Source: Paralvinella palmiformis (Eukaryota > Annelida > Polychaeta > Terebellida > Alvinellidae). From it: 64,000 nucleotides of DNA. Below are positions 1 to 11,355 of the stretch, piece after piece. Each line of letters opens with the position of its first letter. Position 1 is the stretch's first letter. The notes under the pieces were generated by a model. That model was not told the origin of the DNA. It saw nothing but the letters and a program-made list of their open reading frames with translations, and ran no database searches. Position numbers and translations under genes: made by a program. Location of the stretch: NCBI GenBank assembly GCA_025642065.1, contig JAODUP010000103.1, forward strand, positions 62,001 through 126,000. Direction: 5' to 3'.

Positions 1-1320
1 TAACACTTTCTGGTATATGGGTTATATTTTTGGTAAAATACAGGTAAAAAAGGTTGGGTAATTGCGATTTATCTGGTACTAGGAAACTATTCATAATCAT
101 ATACAATGTTTAATTCATATACAACCATTAGATTATAATATACAAGATAATAAAATAACACAATGAGTGTATTCTGGTAACATCATATGAGTGATAATAT
201 AATATTGTTAGCAAAGAAAATGATAATATTAATGATTGGAAAAGAGAAATTATCTCTATTAGAATGACACACAGTAATACTCATAACAGAGTTGCTTTCA
301 AACAGGAGTTTTTGTGGTTTCATGGAAAGTGTTGTTGCTATTTATAATAGACCTTGCCAATTAAGCTAGTGACATCTGGCAGCAGGATTTATAACTACTA
401 CAACCAGGTCGTAAACACGACCCATTAATTGAGTCTGGATCACCTTTTCAGTGTGTACACGAGAATTGTTTATATATTTTAACGATCATTGCTGGTGATA
501 ATACTCCACAATTCCAACAGTCAGTAAAGGAAAATGAAAGATAAGGTGATATTTAGTATATTTCTATTCAAAGAAGAGACTGATTTAGTAAACAAAATAA
601 ATTAAATTGGAAGTTATGTGTGGTAGTTCGCAGAACACATTTCCCATGTACAAGCGGATTGCAGTCTTTGTAGCGAAAGTTTAGGTATAGGCAGTGGCTT
701 TCCCATGGAGTTTCTTCAATACACATCTTTGGCCATTTATAATAATATCGAAAGTGGACAAGACAGTTGTAATACTATCATTTTACCAAAACCATTCTGA
801 GATATCTTAAACTATTTGTTTTATTTGTGGTCATTTTCTGTGTAGAATGTTCGCCATCATCTAGCAGTAGACTCATGGCACATGTCAGTGATAATGCACC
901 GGCATAGATGGCATATTCTAATAATTAAACGGGTGTGCTAGTTGGATCAAAAATACCATGAGTTGATTTTAAAATGTAAACAAACCCTGTTTGTCGCCAT
1001 TTCAATTTTCAAGCGATAACCAACACTGGCAGACTTCACTAAAGATATATTTACTCTCATTTGTTGACAGGAACATTTATCATTAGAAGTATTTTCCTAT
1101 CTGAATTCCAATTGTATTACGCAGTAGATCGTTGTTCAAACGAGATGTTCAGAACAAGAATCCGGCCTACATTGAAAACCATGAAACTCCGCATCCGCTG
1201 CTCTGGGTGGTGACCTGAAATGTAAAAGCAGCGTAAATTAGTTGGCAGGGTCTATTATCATTTATTTATGATAAACAAACTGATCACCTGTAATAAATGA
1301 TGTTCATCCAATTCCACTAG
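1..1320. other. Non-coding, probably an intron of the DNAJC16 gene
   Basis: AT-rich sequence with no exon I can support. The first recognisable exon opens at 1321 after a CCACTAG acceptor, so this stretch is most simply an intron of that gene. The J domain and thioredoxin-like domain expected upstream were not found here and should lie left of the window. Confidence 0.5.
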
Positions 1321-1965
1321 GTGGCTGTCATATGGCGTAAAGATGAACACAAGCTGTTGTACGATTGGTTGGAGGATGGTTGGTATTTGGAAAGTGGTCT
1401 TCTTCAGCAGAGTCGGAGACGTCTGAATCGTCTCGTTGATTGGGCTTTGCAGAGCAGTGACATACTTCCTTTTGTTATGGAGCTGCAACATGATTTGATA
1501 GATGAACATCGTGATGTGAGTACCAGGTCATATTGACACCTTCCCAACATATGCAAGGGTGATAATCTCGGTTGAACACTAAAACACAGTAACTGTTATA
1601 ATCATTTAAAATTTATTACCCTGGCAGTGGATTGAAATATTAGTGGTTTCCTAGATATTTGAAGAATAAACATGTTTAATGGATATTTATGTGAAAATCA
1701 TACAATTATAAAAAGTTTTAATTGTGTTTTTATATAAATAAATGAGATCATAGCCATTGCTTGTTTTTACTTCACCCATTAAGTGTTTTTGTTTTGGTTT
1801 CTTTTCTTCAGAACTTACTGACGAGGATAAAAAATCGGCTTTGGGATTGGTATGATGTTATCTGGGATAAAATAACCAGGTTCGGAATAAGCAATTTGTC
1901 TAATTTATTTTTATATGGAATAAAACTAGTGAGGATCATTTATATTATACAAAGAATCATAATAG

Positions 1966-2002
<37 letters not shown>

Positions 2003-3759
2003 ATGCTCACCTGCACTTGTGTTTTTTTAGTGTGGATGAAATAACAATGATAACAGTTGCCACTACAATAGTATTTATAGTAGTCATAGGATTGATGATG
2101 AAGTCAATGGTGGCTATAGAAGAAGAGAAATTCAAAGCCGAGTATGGTGAAAAGTCAAAGAAATCAAAGAACAAACAAAGAAATCATGATATACGGTAAG
2201 CCTTGCAGGTTTAGAATTAGCATATGGTAGTCTTCTTGTTGCTAAAGGATAGCAACCAGATATGCGATCAAATTTATTTGTATCTGTGGTTGAATGTATT
2301 GTATACTTTGTTTTTTGAAAAATTTGTATATGAACCATCTAAAATGAAAAACATTTGTGTTAAAGTACTTCAAAGTATCTTAAGAGAATCTTTGAAAAAT
2401 CAAATACTTTCTGAACTAAATTGATAAAACAGCCTCACATATTGATCGGATCCTTTCATTACAAACGTGATCTGATTTTGGAAACTCTTACACAAGTTAA
2501 TTATTCTCAAACAACATCACTATGTAATAGTTCTCTCTAAGCAATAATTGTGAAGTGATATAAGTGATGACATTAATAGTATAATATCTTATGTCTGTCT
2601 ATTAAACAAAAACAGTAAATTTTTTCATTATCTTTAAATGTATATTTTTTACTAATACATGTATTTAAAATATATTCTGAAAGTTTACGTAAATTTATTT
2701 GTGTTTGGACGTATTTATCTGTTTGATCCCATGTCTATGATATTATGGCTTTTTCATGGTCATCAAATTTTCTTTTCTTATCTGTAACACCCTGACTGGG
2801 TATGTATGTGTGGGGGGGGGGGGGAGGGAACAAGATATACTTACAAAACCTTTAAAAGAATTTATAAATACTGGTATTTTACCACATGTGAACAGCTTCC
2901 ATGTTTGTGAGCCATCATTTCATTATCTCCATACAGGCCAACTGTCTATGTCCATCCATTGTGTACAGAGAACTTTGAAGATATGTTGTTAAGAACTGAA
3001 CCAGGTGTGCGTACAATTGTTATACTTGTAGACGAGGAAAGCCAACATAAACTGCTTGAACAGTTTGCTGCGGTGGTGCATCCATATTCAAGGTTTTTTT
3101 AAATTTTTACTGTGCCATTTTTGCTGATGTATAAGTACTGCACGTTTTGCACTGGTTATTGTTATTGCAACTGATATTTTTTTAAGCTCACTGTTTGAAT
3201 ATTTGAATAAATATGTCTCATTCTGACTGATTAGGATATTTAATAATCGTCTGCCTTTGTTAAACTGTGAATAAATAGATATTGAAATCATGAAAAAGGT
3301 GTAAATAAAGTATAGTCGTGTTTATTCAGTATCAGTTCACCATGTCATTATTTAACTCCTTCTTGTTACAGGACAGATGCCTTCAAGTTTGCCTTCCTTC
3401 AGCTTGAACAGTACCTTCCTTGGTACAGGCGCTTGCTGGAGGAGACAATTGACAACAAACGTAAACTGCACACTATTAATATGAAGAATTGTATAGGTAC
3501 AGTTCTTGCTATCAATGGCCCTAGAAGATACTACTGTATGTATCATGCCTATGCCGAGAAGAGCATAGGAAAACAGAGGAACGGAGGAGCATTTATGGGT
3601 TTTGAGGCTGATTCCAGTGATGAGGAGCTAAGTGCCGATGATCTGAAATTGTTCCAATCAGATCTGCTCGCCGGCTTTGGCACATGGATGGAAAGACTGA
3701 TAGAAGGAACACTAAAGAGATACAGAGTTGATCTCTGGCCAAATATGTACCTCTTATAA
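1321..3759 (+). CDS. DNAJC16: DnaJ homolog subfamily C member 16 (ERdj8), C-terminal half, 5 exons
   Basis: DNAJC16/ERdj8 is a single-pass ER J-domain protein with a thioredoxin-like domain, linked to autophagosome size control. The exons visible are 1321-1515, 1812-1879, 2031-2195, 2937-3092 and 3372-3759. Each is bounded by AG/GT and the phases join cleanly, giving 323 residues plus a stop. From the fragment's start there is a W/D-rich region (IWRKDEH), then a membrane segment at about residues 94-112 (ITVATTIVFIVVIGLMM) followed by a Lys/Glu-rich stretch. The C-terminal domain carries the family signatures GVRTIVILVDEESQHKLL, NCIGTVLAINGPRRYYCMYH and, close to the stop, GTWMERLIEGTLKRY. 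The family ends with the same SLWMERLLEG-type block. The J and thioredoxin domains are missing because the window starts inside the gene. No disruption is seen, so the gene looks functional. Confidence 0.9.
1968..2000. repeat. (TA)n microsatellite in a DNAJC16 intron
   Basis: A run of alternating T and A ends 30 bases before the acceptor of the transmembrane-segment exon (2031). It lies inside the intron and does not touch coding sequence. Confidence 0.9.
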
Positions 3760-3769
3760 ACACAGATCC

Positions 3770-3775
3770 AATAAA
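3770..3775 (+). promoter_or_regulatory. Candidate polyadenylation signal for DNAJC16
   Basis: AATAAA starts 11 bases after the DNAJC16 stop codon. This is very close to the stop, so the transcript may well use a later site. Only the hexamer is seen. Confidence 0.35.
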
Positions 3776-6748
3776 GTGTCATTTGTGATACTTTAGACGA
3801 TGTTCAGATGCCATTTTTGAATTTACAGTCACCGTTTAATCATTTTACATGAAATTTGGGTTATCATGCCTCAATTCATCGGGTTAATTTAAATGTATTA
3901 GCTGTTGTCGTTGTTGTTGTGTGTTTTTTTCCGTTTTCATTCGGCTCATGTCTCATTCAGTTTCTGATCATGATAATCAGATTGATCTGCAAGTTATCTT
4001 GTGTAAATGGTGATCTCTGTTTTGTAGACAGTTTTTTGTTTCAACTTTATTACTAATAACATACATCAAGATTGTTGCAGACTTTACATCATATTAATTA
4101 AAAGACATAATCAGTAGTGCTCTGGTATATATTTCTGAAGATCTTGGAGATGACATCACACAATACGACGTACATAATATATTATTGTTGCTGAGCACGG
4201 GATTATCTTTCTGTATATCTGTCTGATCACACAAAATTTGCATTTGTCCATACAAAAATATCAGCTTCAAGTATTATTATGTTATTTGAATCTCAGAAAA
4301 ACTAATTGCCTTCTGTTTACTCTTTGGTTGACTTTTGATAATAATACTATTTTTATAATAGTTTTATCTTAGTTTTGTTTATAATACCAATTCATATCAT
4401 TTAGTTTGAAGTGTACTGGATGTACAGTTTTCACATCACAATCAGAATTCCCCTTAAACAACAAAAGTATTATTGATAGCAATAATAAGCATTTTGTGTG
4501 ATTCTAGTGAAATGAAATTTATCATAAAAAATTATAATATTTGACATAAATATATATATATATTCAAGAAATGAAATTATATCATTTTAATTCAGCTGAT
4601 TCCTAATAAGTGTTCCTGGTTTCTACAGATGCTGGTTATTCGTTAAATCGATTTCAGTGTAAACAATTTAGGGTTGAAGACCTCTTTTGTACCATCACTG
4701 ATTGTATATGGTAGTTGAGTGAACTGCACACAGTTACTATGTAACATGATGCAGCATTAGAATTACTCGAACAACAGTTCCCCCCCCAAAGAAACAAGTT
4801 CCGACAAAACATTGCATTTGTTAGCTCATTGGTTGGCATAAGGACAGTTATCCATGTATCGATCTCGTGTTATAGGTTTTTGTACCAGACGCTTGATTAA
4901 AATATGTTAGCAGTACTCTAGCAGAAATCATAAGAGATAAGCTAACCAGAGAAGTTAACTCCAGTCCCAAATTTAATGTATGTTAATATTTTGATTGTTC
5001 ACAGCAGTTCACTGTTTATTGTAGTTGTTTGATGTTTCAAACTTGTAACAGGTTTTGTAAATTGTACATAAATTCATGTCTACACCATCGGTCTGAAAGA
5101 TGGTGTATTGATGAAACTGTTGGTAGTCTGTCTCCTATAATTATGTGATACCGAGTAGTGAATGAACTGTTTTAGCTAATTGGTCACTCTTAGATAAAAT
5201 CTTTCCACCTTTTTATACATTTTATTGTTCACGTGGAACTAACATTGAGAAAACCCCAAGAACTACCAAACACCTTATGGTGGAACTCGTTCTTGCTATG
5301 CAAGCATATACCTAATTGTACACACTGTATTGCCTGCTTGAGTTCTAAACATTACTGTGGGTTTGGATTTGTGATATGTCTAGCATAACAACTGGCTTCT
5401 GGTGTCAGCCTTCTTATTTAAAAAAAATGTTCTCGCAAAACTCTTGTGTATACTAAAAGATTATTTTACATATGGAATCACAACATTGAACCAAGAACGA
5501 AATTTATCATGAACATTTTAATTCTTTATTATTTGGTTTGCAGTATACCAACAGAAAAATAGAACAAGAAAGTTATCATGCTGTGTCGGTAGCAAGAATC
5601 AACTCTTTTTTTTTACTAAATGTAGCTTTATTGGTAGATTTTTAATATATTGCATGTCAGGAAATTCCTATAAATGCTTGAATGTTTTTAAAGTATGACT
5701 TCATTCACTTGAGAAGTATAACTACATCTATTAGATTAATTTAAATTGGCTGTTAGTTAGGGGCCCCAATCTTTGGCCAGTATGAACTGGGTTGACCATT
5801 TAGGCATCAGATGACCCAACGACTTCAGTTTAGCTAGCTACACCTATCCTTACCATACCTCTGCATCTGTGAACAAACCCCATTCCTAGGCAATTAAACA
5901 AGCGATCACTGTGATTTATCTTCACAGATGTGGATGCCATATCAAGAAATCTGGCCTACTTGGTTTTATCAAAGGAAATAAATCGTATTGTATCCAGAGT
6001 TTTCTATATTCCTTACTTGTTTTAGCCGTTTATTGGTATATTTTGTTTGTTTTGTGTACGTTATGTGAAAAGGCAAAGAAGAGGCAGACATGAGGTGAAA
6101 TACATTGTTAAGTACCGGTAATTAAATACATATACAAATACTTTTCATCAGGTTAGCTACAAATATATTCAAATGTAAATGTGTTTAAATGCAAATACCT
6201 TTAAAAGTATTTAAAATACAAAAACTTTTCAAATATGATAAGCTGATATTTGCACTTAGCCTTGAAATTGCCATAACAATCTCTGATTTGAAAATCATAG
6301 ACTGGACCTTTCCAGCCATGTTTCATGTAGTTGAATTCTCTGAATATAAATTTGAGTGCAGTGAGTTAGCAGTGTCAATGTATCAGCTGGAGTATATATC
6401 AATAAATGAATAATATGTATATGCTAGAAGGCTATCACTATGGGAAAAAAGAAATCTGCTCATTGGATCTATTCATTGCTTCATTTTATTTCGTGTTAAT
6501 GGCGAAAAATATATATTCACAGTATACGAACTATACATTTCAGAACGGGTCACTCTGGATTATAAATCAATTTTAGTCAACATGATTTTGCACTTTCTGT
6601 ATCACGTAAACCAACAAGCTTTCGTTGGCAGTCTTAATATCACTATATTTTCTATAGTACAAGTTCTTTCATTAGGCAAAGTGTACCTGAACGTTATTAT
6701 AATGCAAACATAATTACATAAACATTAATTTATTTACTATTTATATAC
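3776..6748. other. Intergenic, AT-rich, no gene seen
   Basis: Short ORFs here have no splice signals or recognisable protein similarity. The stretch holds A/T-rich sequence and small TA tracts. The proximal part may be DNAJC16 3' UTR. Confidence 0.5.
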
Positions 6749-6927
6749 CTTCCCATTGAAGCATTTATCTGTGAAGCGATTTCCACCAATCTGAACAAAA
6801 TATCCGACAAAGTTAATTTGACATCTAAAGATGTTTTATTACCAAATTGTGATAAATCGATGAAGACTGAAACAACAACATTTTCAACTCCAAGTTTAGT
6901 ATCTAACGACATTTTCCATGCCATCAT
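6749..6927 (-). CDS. Putative first coding exon of an unidentified gene
   Basis: On the minus strand an ATG at 6927 opens a frame of about 59 residues (starts MMAWKMSLDTKLGVENVVV, later VKLTLSDILFRLVEIASQI). It ends at a good donor, GGGAAG|GTATAT, at 6749. The composition is protein-like, amphipathic and non-repetitive. I do not recognise the family and found no following exon downstream. It could be a real exon of a gene on the minus strand between the SOCS gene and DNAJC16, or a relic. Confidence 0.3.
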
Positions 6928-7592
6928 TTTTCACATAATAATGATAAAATACATATACATCCATGCATGAGTTTGATCAATGATAAACAACGAAAAAAAT
7001 ACCTTTTACTTTTATATTAACCATTGTTTTTACTCTTAAAGACATGCATGCATTCGAAAATAAATGGAAATAAATAATAACAAAGAAAGAAATAACATAA
7101 ATATAAACATTAAATATATAAATGACATCTGGTTCAAAAAGAAAATTACACAACCGAATGAAAATACTAAAACTGCTTTGTAACTAAAAGCAGGGAATAT
7201 TAACAAACAAGGAAACGAAATATTCAAATGGATAACGCAAAACGTTTATGCCTGCAATTTTTATCAGAATTCTGTCCACGGAATGAGTAAGTTTAAGGCT
7301 CATTCACTGCATATTTCATTAAGCTTTATATGGTGTATGTCGTTTTATATTTAGGTCAATGGTGTATGTACATTAGGAAAGTTGTGGTGTATCAAACGTT
7401 TGACTAACTGTTTTTGGTTAGTTTTCTTCCTCCAATTCCGACGACTACCACGACAAAAATAGAACTAGCAATTACCAGAAAACGCTTTATGAAATATACA
7501 TCATGGACGCGCGCGAGTGCCTTGAAAGCACACATTAGCTTTAAGTACTCTATAGCTTCCACAGCAGCACCCAGAAACTCGGTACCAAACAC

Positions 7593-8769
7593 CTATGTAC
7601 CGTCAATGGCCAGATATTTCTTTAATGTGGATGGTATCGGTAGATGGTTTACCTGGCATATGGACAGTTGCTTCAATATCACGGATCTGGAAAAAGTTAA
7701 GTTTACAAACCGAAATAAATAGAGAAAACAGAATAGATCTACTTATTGCACAATCGTTACTTATTATCATTCAAAGTAATTATCGTACAACTTTCGAAAA
7801 CAACGATTTCTTGAAAGTTGTAGCGTTTTAATTAGTAGAAGATAATAAATCTACGCTATATTAAAATAATTACTACACATTAGAGACATTAATGATGTAG
7901 TTATACATACCTACATATATTTTGTAGTGTGTGTACGTTACCAAAATGTGACACTGGATACAATAATTGTACAGGAGTTCCTGGTAATCTGATATTGGAT
8001 GTACGGGAGATGTAACATTTGCCTTGATATGAATCTTTCATGACGCTACGAAGTAAGTCCACAATTGGTCTAACTTGGGATGATAATTTGGGGTTACGAT
8101 GGAAACTGAACATTCCTGTATGGAATAGAAATCAGTTACATCTGTTCTGGTTGAAAGCCCGCCTACACACACAAACACACGCGCACACACACATACATAT
8201 ATAATATCAGATCTTTCAAGTCTTCCGATAAAGCGGGAGATCTTCCGCTTTTCCTGTTTTCCCAGAAAACCTTCCGCTTTCCCGCTTTATTTTGAAAATC
8301 TTCCGCTTTTACGGGGATCGCAGCGCCACCCGACGTCAAAAGCATAAATTAAAATAGAACTGAAAGTAGCACCAGAACTATTAGAGAGGAGCTGGGGCAC
8401 TTTTACTGTAGGAAGAAAATATTCTGTATTTTATCATTAAAATATTGGAAGGTCTGAAACTGGACATTTGTTTTTCAAACACAAAATCTTCTGCCATGTT
8501 TTGGTAGTAAGCGGAAGATCTTCTGCACTTTTTAAATAAAATGTTGGAAGATCTGATTCATTATAATAAGATTAATTTTTATGTTATTACTTATCATATT
8601 TACCTTGATGATGATATAATTGGATATGACGTGTCAGTCCTATGGTCCTGAAGCTGACGGTAAATATGATTTCCTCATTGGAACTGTCTCTGACAAGGAA
8701 TGAACCATCACGTCTACCGTATAATTCTACATTTGCTTCTTCCATGTTCAACGAACCCCAGTACCAACC

Positions 8770-8829
<60 letters not shown>

Positions 8830-9715
8830 TGTGTCTGTCTGTCTGCGTGTCTGTCTGCGTGTCTGTATTTGATTATAACTCATGCGGTTGGCGTATGCTA
8901 GATTCCATTGCTTGTTCACTCAGATCTGTACTTTAATCTATACAATTGGCTAATATCTACACACCATCAATGCCGTTCATATATACATGTATATAGCAAA
9001 AGCGAATCAAATGCTATTGTTGACAACAAATATTGATGGCAGTAGGTATAAATCATGTTTCAGTTGTTCAACTTAGAATACAAAGCAAACCACCACATAT
9101 CAACCTGAGTACTGTCAATAGATAATAATCATATTTCAATTTCAGTTAATTAACTAAACATAATATATGACTTATTTAAAAGTATTATTTTATATAATAA
9201 ACACCACTACGTAAATAATGGGGGAAACTGCGCAAAATTGCCGGAAACTAACTCAACTTGACAAACATATCGATATTTTGCAGTTGTATCAATACATTTC
9301 AAGATTCAAATTAAAAGGATGATTTGTTTGCATCTTAAATATAAAACTAAACCCGACATATAGGGCCATATTTGTATATTGCATGTTGCGGTTGCTTCTA
9401 TATCTGATGATGGATATAAAACAAAAATAATTAATTGAAAGCAATTAAATACCGAATTAAGCACGAGACGAACACGAACCAACTGACCTTTTTCAATTTT
9501 AAGAGGCTGTTGACCAACTTGTTAAAAGTCTCCTCGTCGTCACTACAGCTGTCAGCATTATTTTTATAATTTGCATCGTAGAATAGTTTCTTGCTTTTAC
9601 TTATAATTCTGTTTATGGCACAGGTTTCGGAGTCATCCCTCGGGGTGGTGCACTGGGGCATGACGGCGGCGCTTCCTAAAACATATTTACTATAATCAAT
9701 ATCACGTAAAGTCAT
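7593..9715 (-). CDS. SOCS7: Suppressor of cytokine signalling, SOCS6/7 type, 4 exons
   Basis: SOCS proteins bind phosphotyrosine through an SH2 domain and recruit an Elongin B/C-Cullin5 ubiquitin ligase through the SOCS box. The exons are 9488-9715 (ATG at 9715), 8604 to about 8772, 7911-8115 and 7593-7686, with consistent phases and 231 residues in total. The N-terminus (1-76) is short, acidic and Ser-rich. The SH2 domain starts CGWYWG at 77-82, and FLVRDSS at 101-107 includes the phosphotyrosine-binding Arg104. The SOCS box begins near 180 (TPVQLLYPVSHFGNVHTLQ) and has the Cul5-box LPIP at 216-219. Similarity is strongest to SOCS7/SOCS6, but the long N-terminal extension of vertebrate SOCS6/7 is absent. 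The acceptor of exon 2 is unclear because a (TA)27 tract abuts the CGWYWG codons with no AG between them. The intron after exon 2 holds a MITE. Confidence 0.87.
8206..8557. mobile_element. MITE-like element in a SOCS intron
   Basis: The ends are exact inverted repeats, ATCAGATCTT at 8206-8215 and AAGATCTGAT at 8548-8557. The inner parts repeat the words CTTCCGCTTT and GGAAGATCTTC in opposite orientations. The element is about 350 bp, non-coding, and lies wholly in the intron between SOCS exons 2 and 3. This fits a non-autonomous DNA transposon; the superfamily is not assignable by eye. Confidence 0.6.
8773..8826. repeat. (AT)27 microsatellite abutting SOCS exon 2
   Basis: 54 bases of pure AT lie immediately 5' (minus strand) of the Cys codon that starts the SH2 domain. 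No AG dinucleotide occurs between the tract and that codon. If transcribed as exon, it would encode nine Ile-Tyr pairs in frame. Confidence 0.95.
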
Positions 9716-10267
9716 GGTCACCAATATAATTTGAAGATTGTTTTAGTATTTTTATCAAATCAATTGAAAACCGCACGTTTGCCATTTCTTTTATAAAGTG
9801 ATGGATAAAATGCCTATCTTGTCCATAATATATTATCTATCATATTTGTAATAAGTATGAGGGGAGGAGTGTAGACTATCTCTGGTGCGACTTAAGTTAT
9901 TCTATATATTGGAGGGCCCTGGCTCAGGTTCTTTCGATACAAGTTCCATTAAAGCCGCTTCTAGAATGATTGTCGTCGCAGTTGTTTATATGCCTAGTCC
10001 CTTTATCCTTTCACCGTTGTCACTCGTCAATACGCCTATATTGGGGAATATACTGGGTATACCTTTTTTTTCCTTCTACACATTGTGTCTACTGTGATGG
10101 TAATATCATCACATTTACCTAAACCTGATCGTAACGCATCTAATCGGCAAAAACTAAATACCGAAATCATCGGGTTTTGGTCAACAGAAGAGAAGACAAT
10201 GTAAAATATAATTTTTGAACGTCGGCAACAAAACGTGTAGAAAGAGTTACGTGTACGGCATGAAATG
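9716..10267. other. Upstream flank of the SOCS gene
   Basis: No gene is supported. It probably contains the SOCS 5' UTR and promoter, but no clear TATA-type element in the right position was identified. Confidence 0.4.
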
Positions 10268-10449
10268 AAGATGATTGGTTGATGGTTCACGGCAAATTTT
10301 GTGCCCTAAATGGGCGGAGCGACCTCCAAAGGTAGTGAAGCGAAGCCAAAGATGAAACACACTTCAGATTTGTCCTCGCCGAGATTCGAACTCAGGTGGT
10401 TGTGATCTGTGGTCCAACGCTCTACCAATTAGACCACGGAGGCGTCCGA
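10268..10449 (-). mobile_element. tRNA-derived SINE copy 1
   Basis: Read on the minus strand, it starts with a tRNA-like head (CCTCCGTGGTCTAATTGG as box A, GTTCGAATCTCGG as box B). A body containing ACCTCCAAAGGT in reverse complement follows, with a CAT-rich tail. Ten other copies of the same family are in the window. This copy faces away from copy 2, 116 bp to the right. Confidence 0.85.
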
Positions 10450-10565
10450 AATGAAGAGTTTGAGCTAGAAATACGACTGGCAGGTAACGTATCTCATCAC
10501 TGGTGTGTTCGATCTCTCTCATTGCCTTCAGTGTTTTAGATCATGCTAATATTTCCTACAATCAC

Positions 10566-10757
10566 GGGCGCCTCCGTGGTCTAAGCGTAGCGAGTTGGAT
10601 CACAGATCACTACCACTCGTGTTCGAATCTCGGCGTGGGCATATCTGAAGATTTTTTCATCTTTGACTTCGCTTCATTACCTTTGGATGTCGCTCGGCCA
10701 ATTTAGCCTACCACGTGCACAAAAATGACCGTAAAATACCAATCATCATCATCATCA
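10566..10757 (+). mobile_element. tRNA-derived SINE copy 2
   Basis: Full-length copy with GGGCGCCTCCGTGGTCTAAG at the head, GTTCGAATCTCGGCGTGGGC as box B region, TACCTTTGGATGTCGCTCGG in the body and an (ATC)n tail. It forms a head-to-head pair with copy 1. Confidence 0.88.
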
Positions 10758-10933
10758 CTACAATCGTAATTTGTACAGACTTTGTCTTTTTCAATGGATC
10801 ATCGCCAGTAACAAGTTCAAAGCCATTGACTCTACTATGTTGACTAACAATACTGACCATGAAAGGTACTCTGTCCAGGCGATAGGAGGCATTATCAACG
10901 ACCTGGTACATTTGCAAAAATACTATACTCTTC

Positions 10934-10937
<4 letters not shown>

Positions 10938-10996
<59 letters not shown>
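10938..10996. repeat. (TA)n microsatellite
   Basis: Pure alternating TA tract of about 59 bases. Confidence 0.95.
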
Positions 10997-11002
<6 letters not shown>

Positions 11003-11302
11003 TTGAAGAAATAAATCAAGCCAAACACGATCCAAACAATTTCCAGAAAGTTTTCGGAAACATTTTACAACATTACCTGCATGGAACCACAGAGAGCAGT
11101 AGAAAACCAGAACACACGCGATTACATAATACACAGTGTATGCCGTAAAACAGCGTATTTACATCGCTACACCATAATGATGTGCTATACTTACCAAACA
11201 AGTTTCAGTATCTTCCAGTCCGATCTATATAGTGCCCAATGGATTCCACGTACAAGTGTGCGTATTATAATATCGTTAGTAGTTTAATAATCGTTGAGCT
11301 CC

Positions 11303-11355
<53 letters not shown>

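Noticed and set aside
7404..7592. Minus-strand frame directly after the SOCS stop with a hydrophobic segment
   Set aside because: Position fits SOCS 3' UTR; there is no homology and no splice signal.
10770..10922. Possible minus-strand exon with acceptor-like CAG and donor-like GTCAGT
   Set aside because: All three frames are partly open, none gave a convincing family match, and no partner exon in matching phase was found.
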